From CAKZNE01 sp002695025 (GTDB lineage Bacteria; Bacteroidota; Bacteroidia; Flavobacteriales; Schleiferiaceae): DNA of 64,000 nucleotides. The DNA is taken from the NCBI GenBank assembly GCA_913043285.1, contig CAJWML010000001.1, positions 496,001 to 560,000 of the forward strand. The letters run 5' to 3'. Both the position numbers and the translations under genes were made by a program. The notes under the pieces were generated by a model. It did not search any database and was not told where the DNA came from. It saw only the letters and a list, made by a program, of their open reading frames with translations. Below, one piece after another: positions 44,634 to 51,680 of the stretch (the stretch's first letter is position 1; the number at the start of each line of letters is the position of its first letter).

Positions 44634-45185
44634 ATGAAAAAGTTTCTTTTGGTATTCATGGTTTTGAGTTCCCTCGCCACCAGGGCGCAGGAAAAGAACT
44701 CATCCAGAATGCTAATATGGGCCGATGCCAGTTCTGGAGTGTCTGAATTTTCAGGAAGGGATGAGCATTTAGGCGTAGGTATAAATATGGCTATTCGAAG
44801 CCACCTCCTGGGGTTTAGTTTTGAGTCCGTCAATCGCCCTCTTATTGATATATTCGGTCCGCAGGGCGAGCCTCAATTGGATTATGGTTCTATTTGGTAC
44901 GGGTATCTTCATCAGAAAAAATATGGCCTTCTTTACGCAAAGGCGGGAATTTCATACACCAACTACTATTTTGCTGCCGATACGGTTTATGATTCGGGTT
45001 TCTTTGGAGTTCCAGTTCCCGATTACCAATATAAAACCAAGAGCGGCATTGGACTGCCTGTAGAAGTTGGGGCCGGAGCCAAATTTCATTATGTTACCCT
45101 TCAGGCCTATGCCTCTGTTCTTTTCTTTAATGAAGGAACCCTCCCTTCCGTGGGAATAAAAATAGGCCTGGGCTATCTTCCCTAA
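44634..45185 (+). CDS. Putative outer-membrane beta-barrel protein, family unknown
   Basis: About 183 residues. A signal peptide (MKKFLLVFMVLSSLATRAQ) is followed by alternating aromatic and polar residues typical of beta strands (YGSIWYGYLHQKKYGLLYAK, VEVGAGAKFHYVTLQAYASV). It ends GIKIGLGYLP, a plausible outer-membrane barrel terminal strand. The frame opens at 44616, but the ATG at 44634 matches the signal peptide. A shortened second copy lies immediately downstream. Function is unknown. Confidence 0.65.
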   Translation: MKKFLLVFMVLSSLATRAQEKNSSRMLIWADASSGVSEFSGRDEHLGVGINMAIRSHLLGFSFESVNRPLIDIFGPQGEPQLDYGSIWYGYLHQKKYGLLYAKAGISYTNYYFAADTVYDSGFFGVPVPDYQYKTKSGIGLPVEVGAGAKFHYVTLQAYASVLFFNEGTLPSVGIKIGLGYLP

Positions 45186-45196
45186 CTAATTTTTAG

Positions 45197-45487
45197 CCAT
45201 TATCACTGGATTATGGCTATCTGAAAAATGAACCTTACCGTTTCCGGTACGCCAAAGGAGGATTGTCCTATGTAAAATACCGGGAGTTTGACCAGCTCAT
45301 TACTTTATATCCTGGTTATGAGAAACCTACTCACAAAAATTTTGAATTGATCGGTGTTCCTGCGGAGTTAGGATCCGGGTTCAAACTATGGGCTGTTAGC
45401 TTTCAGGTTTACACCAGTATAATGATATGTATCAAGGCTACTGTTCTTAATACCGGCATAAAGGTAGGTCTGGGTTATTTACCCTGA
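45197..45487 (+). pseudogene. Decayed tandem copy of the preceding barrel gene
   Basis: After a TAG stop at 45194 the frame reads PLSLDYGYLKNEPYRFRYAK and continues to GIKVGLGYLP and a stop. This aligns with the C-terminal half of the preceding protein (YGYLHQKKYGLLYAK to GIKIGLGYLP) but lacks the signal peptide and N-terminal half. No proper start codon is present at the conserved edge. It is a 5'-truncated duplicate. A 74-codon ORF from TTG at 45263 remains open inside it but is unlikely to be expressed. Confidence 0.7.
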
Positions 45488-45544
45488 TAAAAGGGCTTTG
45501 TTTGCTTTATTCATCTTTTAAAGGCATGGACTATCTTAGCGGCC

Positions 45545-46306
45545 ATGCAACTGCCAGCCGGTAAAAAGATCTATTTTGCTTCTGACCTTCACCTGGGCGT
45601 TCCCAATTATGAGAAAAGCCTGGAGCGGGAAAAACTCTTCGTGAAGTGGCTGGAAGAAGCACGGCATGACGCAGCGGAAATCTTTATAGTAGGCGACCTT
45701 TTTGACTTCTGGTTTGAATACAAAAAGGCCGTTCCACGCGGCTTTGTCCGTGTGCTGGGCAAGATAGCCGAGATCACGGACAGTGGCATTCCTATTCACA
45801 TGTTCACCGGCAACCATGATATGTGGATATTTGACTACTTACCCAAGGAGACCGGTGTGCAATTGTACCGTAAACCAATCTCACGAACCTGGAATGCTAC
45901 CAAATTCTTTATCGGCCATGGTGACGGACTGGGACCCGGAGATCACGGCTATAAATTCATCAAAAAAGTGTTTTCCAATAAATTCCTGCAATGGTCCTTT
46001 GCCCGTTTACACCCCAATTTCGGGATTGGCCTTGCAGATTATTTCAGCCGTAGCAGCCGTGCCAAAACCGGAGATTCTGACGCCAAATTCCTGGGGGAAG
46101 ACCAGGAATGGCTGGCCATTTTCGCCAAAGAAATCCTCAAGAAAGAACATTTTGATTATTTCGTGTTTGGCCACCGTCATTTGCCCATTGACCTGGACTT
46201 AAACAAAAATTCCCGCTATATTAATCTGGGTGATTGGATCCAATACTATACCTATGGTGTTTTTGATGGCCAAACCATGCACCTGAAGTCCTATAAAAAG
46301 TCGTGA
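45545..46306 (+). CDS. lpxH: UDP-2,3-diacylglucosamine hydrolase-like metallophosphoesterase (LpxH)
   Basis: This 253-residue protein has the calcineurin-like phosphoesterase motifs SDLHLG, GDLFDFWFE, GNHD, GHGDG and GHRH. The GDLFDFWFE form is typical of LpxH, which cleaves UDP-2,3-diacylglucosamine to lipid X in lipid A synthesis at the inner membrane. Length and motif set fit LpxH-type enzymes of Bacteroidota. It lies alone between the decayed barrel copy and a small gene. Other phosphoesterases of the same fold remain possible. Confidence 0.85.
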   Translation: MQLPAGKKIYFASDLHLGVPNYEKSLEREKLFVKWLEEARHDAAEIFIVGDLFDFWFEYKKAVPRGFVRVLGKIAEITDSGIPIHMFTGNHDMWIFDYLPKETGVQLYRKPISRTWNATKFFIGHGDGLGPGDHGYKFIKKVFSNKFLQWSFARLHPNFGIGLADYFSRSSRAKTGDSDAKFLGEDQEWLAIFAKEILKKEHFDYFVFGHRHLPIDLDLNKNSRYINLGDWIQYYTYGVFDGQTMHLKSYKKS

Positions 46307-46362
46307 CTGTTTCCTGAAAACTATACCGCTCCGGGCAGGTTATATGTGAAAACGGAAAAGCC

Positions 46363-46665
46363 ATGGATAATACGTATGAAACCCTGAGCCAGGGAATTGA
46401 TGAACTCACCAAAAGAGGTTACACCCTGGATTTTAACTTGTTGAGTGACTCTATTGAATGTAAAAGCGAGGATCTGCGCTACAAACCTGCCGAATTCCAC
46501 ATTGATGAATTCCATCGTTTTGAGGGTATGACCAACCCGGACGACATGTCCATATTATACGCTATCAGTACTAATGACGGCCGCAAGGGCACCATGGTGG
46601 ATGCTTATGGTGCTTACAGTGATCCCAGAACTACGGAAATGGTTCAGAAGATGCGGATACACTGA
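46363..46665 (+). CDS. Small conserved protein, function unknown
   Basis: A 100-residue protein with the conserved stretch EFHRFEGMTNPDDMSILYAI and then GRKGTMVDAYGAYSD. This is a family common in Bacteroidota, sometimes labelled phosphoribosylpyrophosphate synthetase, although it lacks any PRPP-synthetase domain. It has no signal peptide or membrane helix and probably acts in the cytoplasm. It ends 20 nt before a bidirectional terminator. Confidence 0.78.
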   Translation: MDNTYETLSQGIDELTKRGYTLDFNLLSDSIECKSEDLRYKPAEFHIDEFHRFEGMTNPDDMSILYAISTNDGRKGTMVDAYGAYSDPRTTEMVQKMRIH

Positions 46666-46685
46666 TTGTATTTGGCCTCAAATAA

Positions 46686-46714
46686 AAAACCCCTGTACAA
46701 AATACAGGGGTTTT
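46686..46714. terminator. Bidirectional terminator between the small gene and DUF1328 gene
   Basis: The stem CCCCTGTA/TACAGGGG (8 bp, loop caaaa) is extended by AAAA/TTTT pairs. A- and T-runs on either side allow termination in both directions. It separates the plus-strand gene ending at 46665 from the minus-strand gene ending at 46741. Confidence 0.85.
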
Positions 46715-46740
46715 GTTGTTGGTGATTATCGGTTCTTATC

Positions 46741-46905
46741 TTACCTACCACCTATTAACCTGAACAACAGGGATATGACCAGGAGAACCAGGAATATGTA
46801 AAAAATGATCTTTGCAATACCTGCAGCACCAGCCGCAAGACCACCAAATCCAAACAGGGCTGCGATCAACGCAATTACCAGAAAAATTAAAATTAAACGA
46901 AGCAT
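46741..46905 (-). CDS. DUF1328 (UPF0391) small membrane protein
   Basis: This 54-residue protein starts MLRLILIFLVIALIAALFGF and has the conserved loop GFGGLAAGAAGIAKI between two membrane helices, which defines UPF0391/DUF1328 (E. coli YtjA). The inner membrane is its expected location; the role is unknown, though relatives are often stress-induced. The frame is open upstream to 46944, but the ATG at 46905 fits the family length. Confidence 0.9.
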   Translation of the reverse strand: MLRLILIFLVIALIAALFGFGGLAAGAAGIAKIIFYIFLVLLVISLLFRLIGGR

Positions 46906-47102
46906 GATAGATGTGTTTATGGTTAATACTGAGTAATTAACCATTCCTGTACATTTTTGTTCTTTACAAACCCTTTAAGCTTCAGTGTTTTAACACCGTT
47001 TTCCCGGTAGCCTTTTCCAAAAATTGGCTTTTGAACACCCCTAACATGCAGCTCTTTTGCTCTTTAACCTTTTCCAAACCTTAAAAGAGAAGAATGCCTA
47101 TC

Positions 47103-47882
47103 CTACTTAGGAATCCGGATACTGGCTCCAAGAGAATGATAATTCATTCCTTGGGTTAGCCCGGTTCCAAATGAATAGTCCAGCTGAAAATCATCATTTA
47201 CCAGGTAGGTAAACCCCGCATCGGCATTTACCTCCCATTCCCATTCATCCAATGATACATAGGGCTCAATATACACCCCCACTTTTTCTGTAAGTGCAGT
47301 GGCCCAGGAAAGGGATACAAAAGCGTAACGCTCTGAGCTGCTGATGTAATCGTAGCCCAGGTTATAAGCCAGATTCATCCGTTCATTAAGTGCGTGAGTA
47401 ACCAGCAGACGGTTCACCACCCCATAGGTATTGGCCGGAATACCAATACCGTTGGTACCGGTTGGCAGGATGAGGTGTGAAAGAAAGCCTACTTCCGGGC
47501 GCCCCTCTCTGTCCTCAAGTATATTAACCTTAAAACCTAGCTGAAGATCCGCAATCCCGAAATTCCGTTCTACCACCTCACCATCTGATAAGGTACGTTG
47601 CAACTCGGGTTGGGTAACCACCCTCAGCTCCAGTCGATTGATCACCCCCAAACGTATGAGGGTATTAGGCAGGGCCTGGGTTTCCTGTTTATTGGCCACT
47701 AAACCATTTCCCATAGAAAGGAAAATATCCTCCGTCTGAAAGGTAAAGCCAGACTCTATCTGTAAGGTACCGGGAGCTACCGTAGAAGAAGCTTCGGTTT
47801 GATCTGGCCGGTCAGTAATGATCTGCCCTTTTATCAGACCAACCCAGAACAAGAGACCTGCAATAAATAGCACTTTCTTCAT
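47103..47882 (-). CDS. Outer-membrane transporter-like protein (phenol_MetA_deg type), under a DtxR-type operator
   Basis: About 259 residues: a signal peptide (MKKVLFIAGLLFWVGLIKGQ), then ITDRPDQTEASSTV, the start typical of the putative outer-membrane transporter family PF13557. Alternating beta-strand patterns run to the end (YSFGTGLTQGMNYHSLG). The true start is taken as ATG 47882 rather than TTG 47900. It is divergent from mntR, and a palindrome (47892-47907) overlaps its -7 element. This suggests metal-controlled expression and a role in bringing metal across the outer membrane, as MnoP does in Bradyrhizobium. The function is inferred. Confidence 0.75.
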   Translation of the reverse strand: MKKVLFIAGLLFWVGLIKGQIITDRPDQTEASSTVAPGTLQIESGFTFQTEDIFLSMGNGLVANKQETQALPNTLIRLGVINRLELRVVTQPELQRTLSDGEVVERNFGIADLQLGFKVNILEDREGRPEVGFLSHLILPTGTNGIGIPANTYGVVNRLLVTHALNERMNLAYNLGYDYISSSERYAFVSLSWATALTEKVGVYIEPYVSLDEWEWEVNADAGFTYLVNDDFQLDYSFGTGLTQGMNYHSLGASIRIPK

Positions 47883-47891
47883 TAGTAAATT

Positions 47892-47907
47892 TTTAGGCAA
47901 ACCTAAA
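47892..47907. promoter_or_regulatory. Candidate MntR/DtxR operator
   Basis: TTTAGG (47892-47897), a 4-nt spacer, and CCTAAA (47902-47907) form a perfect inverted repeat. DtxR-family regulators bind such palindromes. The site covers the -7 element of the outer-membrane gene and lies upstream of the mntR promoter, so one bound repressor could control both. Confidence 0.65.
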
Positions 47908-47928
47908 TTTATATTTCTTGTTTTCCAA
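47898..47928 (-). promoter_or_regulatory. Promoter for the outer-membrane transporter gene
   Basis: On the minus strand TTG (47928-47926), 20 nt, then TAGGTTTG (47905-47898). The start site would be near 47891, less than 10 nt before the ATG at 47882. The -7 element is inside the palindrome. Confidence 0.6.
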
Positions 47929-47945
47929 AAACATTATTAGCTTTG
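47918..47945 (+). promoter_or_regulatory. Promoter for the mntR operon
   Basis: TTG at 47918-47920, 17 nt, then TAGCTTTG at 47938-47945, a perfect -7 followed by C. The start site would be only a few bases before the ATG at 47956, so the transcript is nearly leaderless. Confidence 0.6.
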
Positions 47946-47955
47946 CCGTATAATT

Positions 47956-48612
47956 ATGAGCAGATACACCTTTACCGAAGAAAATTATCTCAAAGCCATT
48001 TATTTTCTTTCCCAGGATGCGGAGAAAGGAGTTAGTACCAATGCTATTTCAGAGAGCTTGGAAACCAAACCCAGTACGGTAACAGAAATGCTGCGAAGGC
48101 TAAGGGAAAAAGGTGTACTCCATTACAAGAAATACCAGGGAGCTGAACTTACCGAAGAAGGCGAAAAAGTGGCCATTTCCACGGTTCGCAAGCACCGCCT
48201 CTGGGAATGTTTCCTGGTGGATAAACTCAATTTTGGGTGGGAAGAAGTACATGATATCGCAGAGCAGTTGGAGCATATACAGTCGCGGCAGCTCACCGAC
48301 CGCCTGGAGGAATTCCTGGGCTTTCCCAAATACGACCCGCATGGTGATCCTATACCAGATAAGAACGGGGTTTTTCCTCACAGCAGTGATCTGAGCCTGG
48401 ATAATTGCAAGCCCGGGCAAACCGTAAAAGTACGGGGTGTAAAAGACACTTCACCCGAATTTTTAAAATACATCGCTAAGCTAGGCATTGGATTGGGAGA
48501 CGACATTCATATTCTCGAAATAGAGGACTTTGATCATTCTATGATGATCGCTGTACACGGGAAAAAGCTTCAGTTAAGTTCCATCGCCTGTAAAAACATC
48601 TTCGTACAATGA
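47956..48612 (+). CDS. mntR: DtxR/MntR-family metal-dependent transcription regulator
   Basis: This 218-residue regulator has a winged-helix domain (1-72, with STNAISESLETKPSTVTEML), a dimerisation and metal-binding domain (73-140) and a C-terminal SH3/FeoA-like domain (about 150-218). Metal-site residues are visible at His80 (RKHRLWE), Glu103, Glu106 and His107 (VHDIAEQLEH). The two N-terminal ligands of Bacillus MntR (Asp8, Glu11) appear as Asn10 and Lys13, so the metal response may differ. It leads the uptake operon and its stop overlaps the next ATG (ATGA). It probably binds the palindrome at 47892-47907. Confidence 0.88.
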   Translation: MSRYTFTEENYLKAIYFLSQDAEKGVSTNAISESLETKPSTVTEMLRRLREKGVLHYKKYQGAELTEEGEKVAISTVRKHRLWECFLVDKLNFGWEEVHDIAEQLEHIQSRQLTDRLEEFLGFPKYDPHGDPIPDKNGVFPHSSDLSLDNCKPGQTVKVRGVKDTSPEFLKYIAKLGIGLGDDIHILEIEDFDHSMMIAVHGKKLQLSSIACKNIFVQ

Positions 48613-49529
48613 GAAAGATCTTACTCCTGCTCATCAGTTTCAGTATGCTGGCCTGTCAGAACACGGGTTCTCCACAAAATACGGATGCCTTGGCAAAACC
48701 CAGGATTGTTTGCACTACGGGCATGCTGGGCGATATGGTTAAGCACCTTATGGGCGATAGTGCTGAAGTGGAAGTACTGATGGGTCCCGGGGTGGACCCA
48801 CATCTCTACAAAGCCACACAGGGGGATATCCAAAGGTTGAGTCAGGCCCAAGCTATAGTGTATAACGGGCTGCACCTGGAAGGTAAAATGGGGTCCATTT
48901 TTGAGAAACTGAAACACCAAAAAGCGGTTATTGCAGCCGGAGACATGGTGAGCCCACAAAGATTGATCAATTCCACAGATTTTGCGGGTGCCCACGACCC
49001 TCATATCTGGTTTGATGTTTCCATTTGGGTAGAAGCCATGAGTGGGATTTCCCGGGAGTTGCAAAAGCTCTACCCAGGCTGGGCCAATTACATTATTCAA
49101 AACGAAATAAACTACCGCTCCGAGTTGGAGGAGTTACATAATTTCTGTATTACTCATATAAACAAGATTTCTAAAGATCAAAGGGTTATGGTAACTGCCC
49201 ACGATGCTTTTAAATATTTTGGGAGAGCGTATGCAATAAAGGTGCGTGGCTTGCAGGGCATCTCTACCACCGCTGAATACGGCCTGCAGGACGTTACGGA
49301 GCTGGTCAATTTTATCAGTGACCATAAGATCAAAGCCTTGTTCGTGGAGAGCTCGGTTCCCAAACGCTCCATAGAAGCTGTAATTGAGGGATGTAAAAGC
49401 AAAGGCCACCCGATTAAACTGGGAGGAGAATTATTCTCAGACGCCATGGGTGAAGCCGGAACACCAGAAGGTACTTACGTGGGAATGGTGAGGCATAACG
49501 TAAATACAACCGTTGAAGCACTAAAGTAG
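48609..49529 (+). CDS. TroA/ZnuA-like metal-binding lipoprotein (Mn/Zn ABC transporter)
   Basis: The 306-residue protein has a lipobox MLACQN (Cys16) and the cluster-A-I binding-protein fold. The four metal ligands are visible: His65 (DPHLY), His132 (DPHIWFD), His198 (AHDAFKYF) and Asp278 (ELFSDAMG). A His in the third position, as in TroA, is used for both Zn and Mn; the strict Mn proteins PsaA/MntC have Glu there. There is no His-rich loop as in ZnuA. It feeds the ABC transporter encoded downstream and is coupled to mntR by a 4-nt overlap. Confidence 0.9.
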   Translation: MRKILLLLISFSMLACQNTGSPQNTDALAKPRIVCTTGMLGDMVKHLMGDSAEVEVLMGPGVDPHLYKATQGDIQRLSQAQAIVYNGLHLEGKMGSIFEKLKHQKAVIAAGDMVSPQRLINSTDFAGAHDPHIWFDVSIWVEAMSGISRELQKLYPGWANYIIQNEINYRSELEELHNFCITHINKISKDQRVMVTAHDAFKYFGRAYAIKVRGLQGISTTAEYGLQDVTELVNFISDHKIKALFVESSVPKRSIEAVIEGCKSKGHPIKLGGELFSDAMGEAGTPEGTYVGMVRHNVNTTVEALK

Positions 49530-49579
49530 CCTGGTTGTAAAGGTTGAAAGTTATATGATTCAATGTTGAAGGTTAAAAG

Positions 49580-50395
49580 ATGGAAATAAACACACCCGCG
49601 CTGGAAGTACATAACCTCACCGCCAGCTACAACCGTAAGCCGGTATTGTGGGATATTGACTTTCAGCTTCCGCAGGGACAGTTGATCGGGATTGTAGGTC
49701 CCAACGGCTCGGGAAAAACCACCCTCCTCAAAAACATTATGGGCCTTATGGAACCGGACAGCGGCTACGTAAATATGTTCGGCCAAAAACTGGATGACGT
49801 GCGTGAGCGGGTATCCTACGTGCCACAGCGCGAGAGCGTAGACTGGGATTTCCCCGCCAGTGTACTGGAGGTTGTACAAATGGGCCGTTACCGCAAGAAC
49901 AATCTCTTTAAACGCCTAACCGCCCGCGACCATGAGATCGCCACTCAATCGCTGGAAAAAGTGAATATGCTGGAATACGCCCGCAGGCAGATCAGCCAGC
50001 TTTCCGGGGGGCAACAACAACGGGTATTCATAGCCCGCAGCCTCGCGCAGCAAGCGGATCTCTACCTGATGGACGAACCCTTTGTGGGCGTGGATGCTGC
50101 CACTGAAGAGAGTATTCTCAAACTGCTTACCGAAATGAGGCAGGAAGGCAAAACAGTGATCATCGTTCACCATGACCTGCAGACCGCTTATGAATATTTC
50201 GATTGGATCGTGCTCCTGAACACCCGGCTGGTGGCAGCCGGACCTAAGGATGACGTGTTTACCTCCAATCTGCTGCAGGAAGCCTACGGAGGCCGTCTTA
50301 CCGTCCTTTCCCGTATTGGCGATCTGATCGCCAAAAAGGATTTTCCGTTGCGCGAAAGTGATTTTAAAGAAAAGGAGGGGCAAGGTGATGGATAA
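49580..50395 (+). CDS. Metal ABC transporter ATPase
   Basis: This 271-residue ATPase has Walker A GPNGSGKTT (about residue 40), the signature LSGGQQQR, Walker B DLYLMDEPF and the H-loop VIIVHHDL. It powers the MntC/MntD-type permeases encoded next. It starts 50 nt after the binding-protein gene and overlaps the permease gene by 8 nt. The family (ZnuC/MntB/TroB) does not by itself show which metal is carried. Confidence 0.93.
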   Translation: MEINTPALEVHNLTASYNRKPVLWDIDFQLPQGQLIGIVGPNGSGKTTLLKNIMGLMEPDSGYVNMFGQKLDDVRERVSYVPQRESVDWDFPASVLEVVQMGRYRKNNLFKRLTARDHEIATQSLEKVNMLEYARRQISQLSGGQQQRVFIARSLAQQADLYLMDEPFVGVDAATEESILKLLTEMRQEGKTVIIVHHDLQTAYEYFDWIVLLNTRLVAAGPKDDVFTSNLLQEAYGGRLTVLSRIGDLIAKKDFPLRESDFKEKEGQGDG

Positions 50396-51680
50396 GCTCC
50401 TTGAATTTCTGAGCTTTCAGGATCCTAACGTCCGCACCGTCACCTTTGGGACCATTTTCCTGGGGATGAGCGCGTCTACGGTGGGCACCTTTGCCTTTTT
50501 GCGTAAACGTTCCCTGGTGGGTGATGCCGTGGCCCACTCCATACTTCCCGGTATTGCCATTGCCTTTATGCTCTTCCACACCAAAAATCCTTTTGTATTG
50601 ATGGGTGGCGCCCTGCTTTCCGGCTGGCTGGCCATGCTATTGATCGAACATCTCTCCAAAGCCACCAAGCTCAAACCCGACACCGCCATTGGACTGGTCC
50701 TCAGTGTTTTCTTTGGAATAGGTATTTTACTTTTAACCTCTATACAACATTCCGGGGCCGGCAACCAAGCTGGCCTCGACCAATTCCTTTTTGGTAAGGC
50801 CGCTTCCATGACACGCAATGACCTTATTGCCTACGGCATTGTAGCATTGATACTGCTGATCACCGTGATACTGTTCTTTAAGGAGTTTAAGCTCCTGAGC
50901 TTTAATCCCGATTTTGCTGAGGCATCCGGCCTGCCGGTAAAACGTCTACAATTCATTTTATCCACCATTACTGTGTTAGCCATAGCCATTGGTATTCAAT
51001 CCGTTGGAGTAGTGTTGATGGCTGCTTTACTGATAACTCCCGCTGCTACCGCCCGTCCCTGGACGGAACGCCTGGTGGTGATGATGGTATTGGCCGGTAT
51101 AGCAGGTGGTCTTTCCGGCCTGGTAGGTTCTTACATTTCCTTTGCCGCGCCTAACATGCCCACAGGCCCCTGGATCGTAATGTGCCTCTCCTTCCTGGCA
51201 TTGTTCTCTCTTTTTCTCGCCCCCCGCAGGGGGGTGCTAGCTCGTATCCGTCAACAACGGCAGAACCGCAGGAAGATCCTTTCCGAAAACCTTTTGAAGA
51301 GCTTCTACCATCTACGGGAACACAACCCGGAAACCCTGGCTTTTTCACGAGGAGAGATCCTGGAGAAACGGGCTTTTTCTGAGGTAGAATATAAAACGGC
51401 CCTCCGCCATTTACGCAGGCATTTTTACCTCATCCCGGAAGGCAGCAACTGGCGCCTTTCCGAAAAGGGATACGAAGAAGCAAAACGCGTGGTACGCCTG
51501 CACCGCCTCTGGGAGATGTACCTCACCGAGCGCATGCGCCTTAAAGCAGACCATATCCATCCCAATGCGGAGACTATGGAGCACATTATCACCCCCGAGA
51601 TCGAAGAGCAACTGCTACGCGAACTGGGGTATCCGGAAACCGACCCGCACCAAAGCCCCATACCTTATCCGAAACATTGA
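50388..51680 (+). CDS. Metal ABC permease fused to a DtxR-type regulator domain
   Basis: This 430-residue protein has an ABC-3 permease (1-279) with eight or nine membrane helices, including the motif HSILPGIAIAF and GVVLMAALLITPAATARP. It continues through a basic linker (280-298, RRG...RQQRQNRRK) into a winged helix (about 299-365) and a DtxR metal/dimerisation domain (366-430). The metal residues are kept: His372 (RLHRLWE), Glu395, Glu398 and His399 (ETMEHI). It ends just after DPHQSPIP, without the SH3 domain of MntR. Chlamydia YtgCR has the same architecture and is cleaved to release the repressor YtgR. A C6/G6 hairpin lies in the linker codons. Confidence 0.88.
   Translation: MDKLLEFLSFQDPNVRTVTFGTIFLGMSASTVGTFAFLRKRSLVGDAVAHSILPGIAIAFMLFHTKNPFVLMGGALLSGWLAMLLIEHLSKATKLKPDTAIGLVLSVFFGIGILLLTSIQHSGAGNQAGLDQFLFGKAASMTRNDLIAYGIVALILLITVILFFKEFKLLSFNPDFAEASGLPVKRLQFILSTITVLAIAIGIQSVGVVLMAALLITPAATARPWTERLVVMMVLAGIAGGLSGLVGSYISFAAPNMPTGPWIVMCLSFLALFSLFLAPRRGVLARIRQQRQNRRKILSENLLKSFYHLREHNPETLAFSRGEILEKRAFSEVEYKTALRHLRRHFYLIPEGSNWRLSEKGYEEAKRVVRLHRLWEMYLTERMRLKADHIHPNAETMEHIITPEIEEQLLRELGYPETDPHQSPIPYPKH
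51220..51234 (+). repeat. C6-GCA-G6 hairpin at the permease-regulator joint
   Basis: Six C, then GCA, then six G form a perfect 6-bp all-G/C stem inside the coding sequence, precisely where the last membrane helix ends and the cytoplasmic linker begins (codons about 279-283). Confidence 0.7.

Noticed and set aside
44384..44833. 149-codon minus-strand ORF after sodA
   Set aside because: It runs through the sodA terminator and the start of the barrel gene; not a gene.
49530..49579. Short repeated gttgaa/ggttaa pattern between the binding protein and ATPase genes
   Set aside because: Only a few imperfect short units; ordinary low-complexity spacer.
51182..51382. Alternative-frame ORF across the hairpin in the permease fusion
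   Set aside because: It overlaps the conserved linker and winged helix in another frame and has no family features; kept only as an argument for testing slippage.
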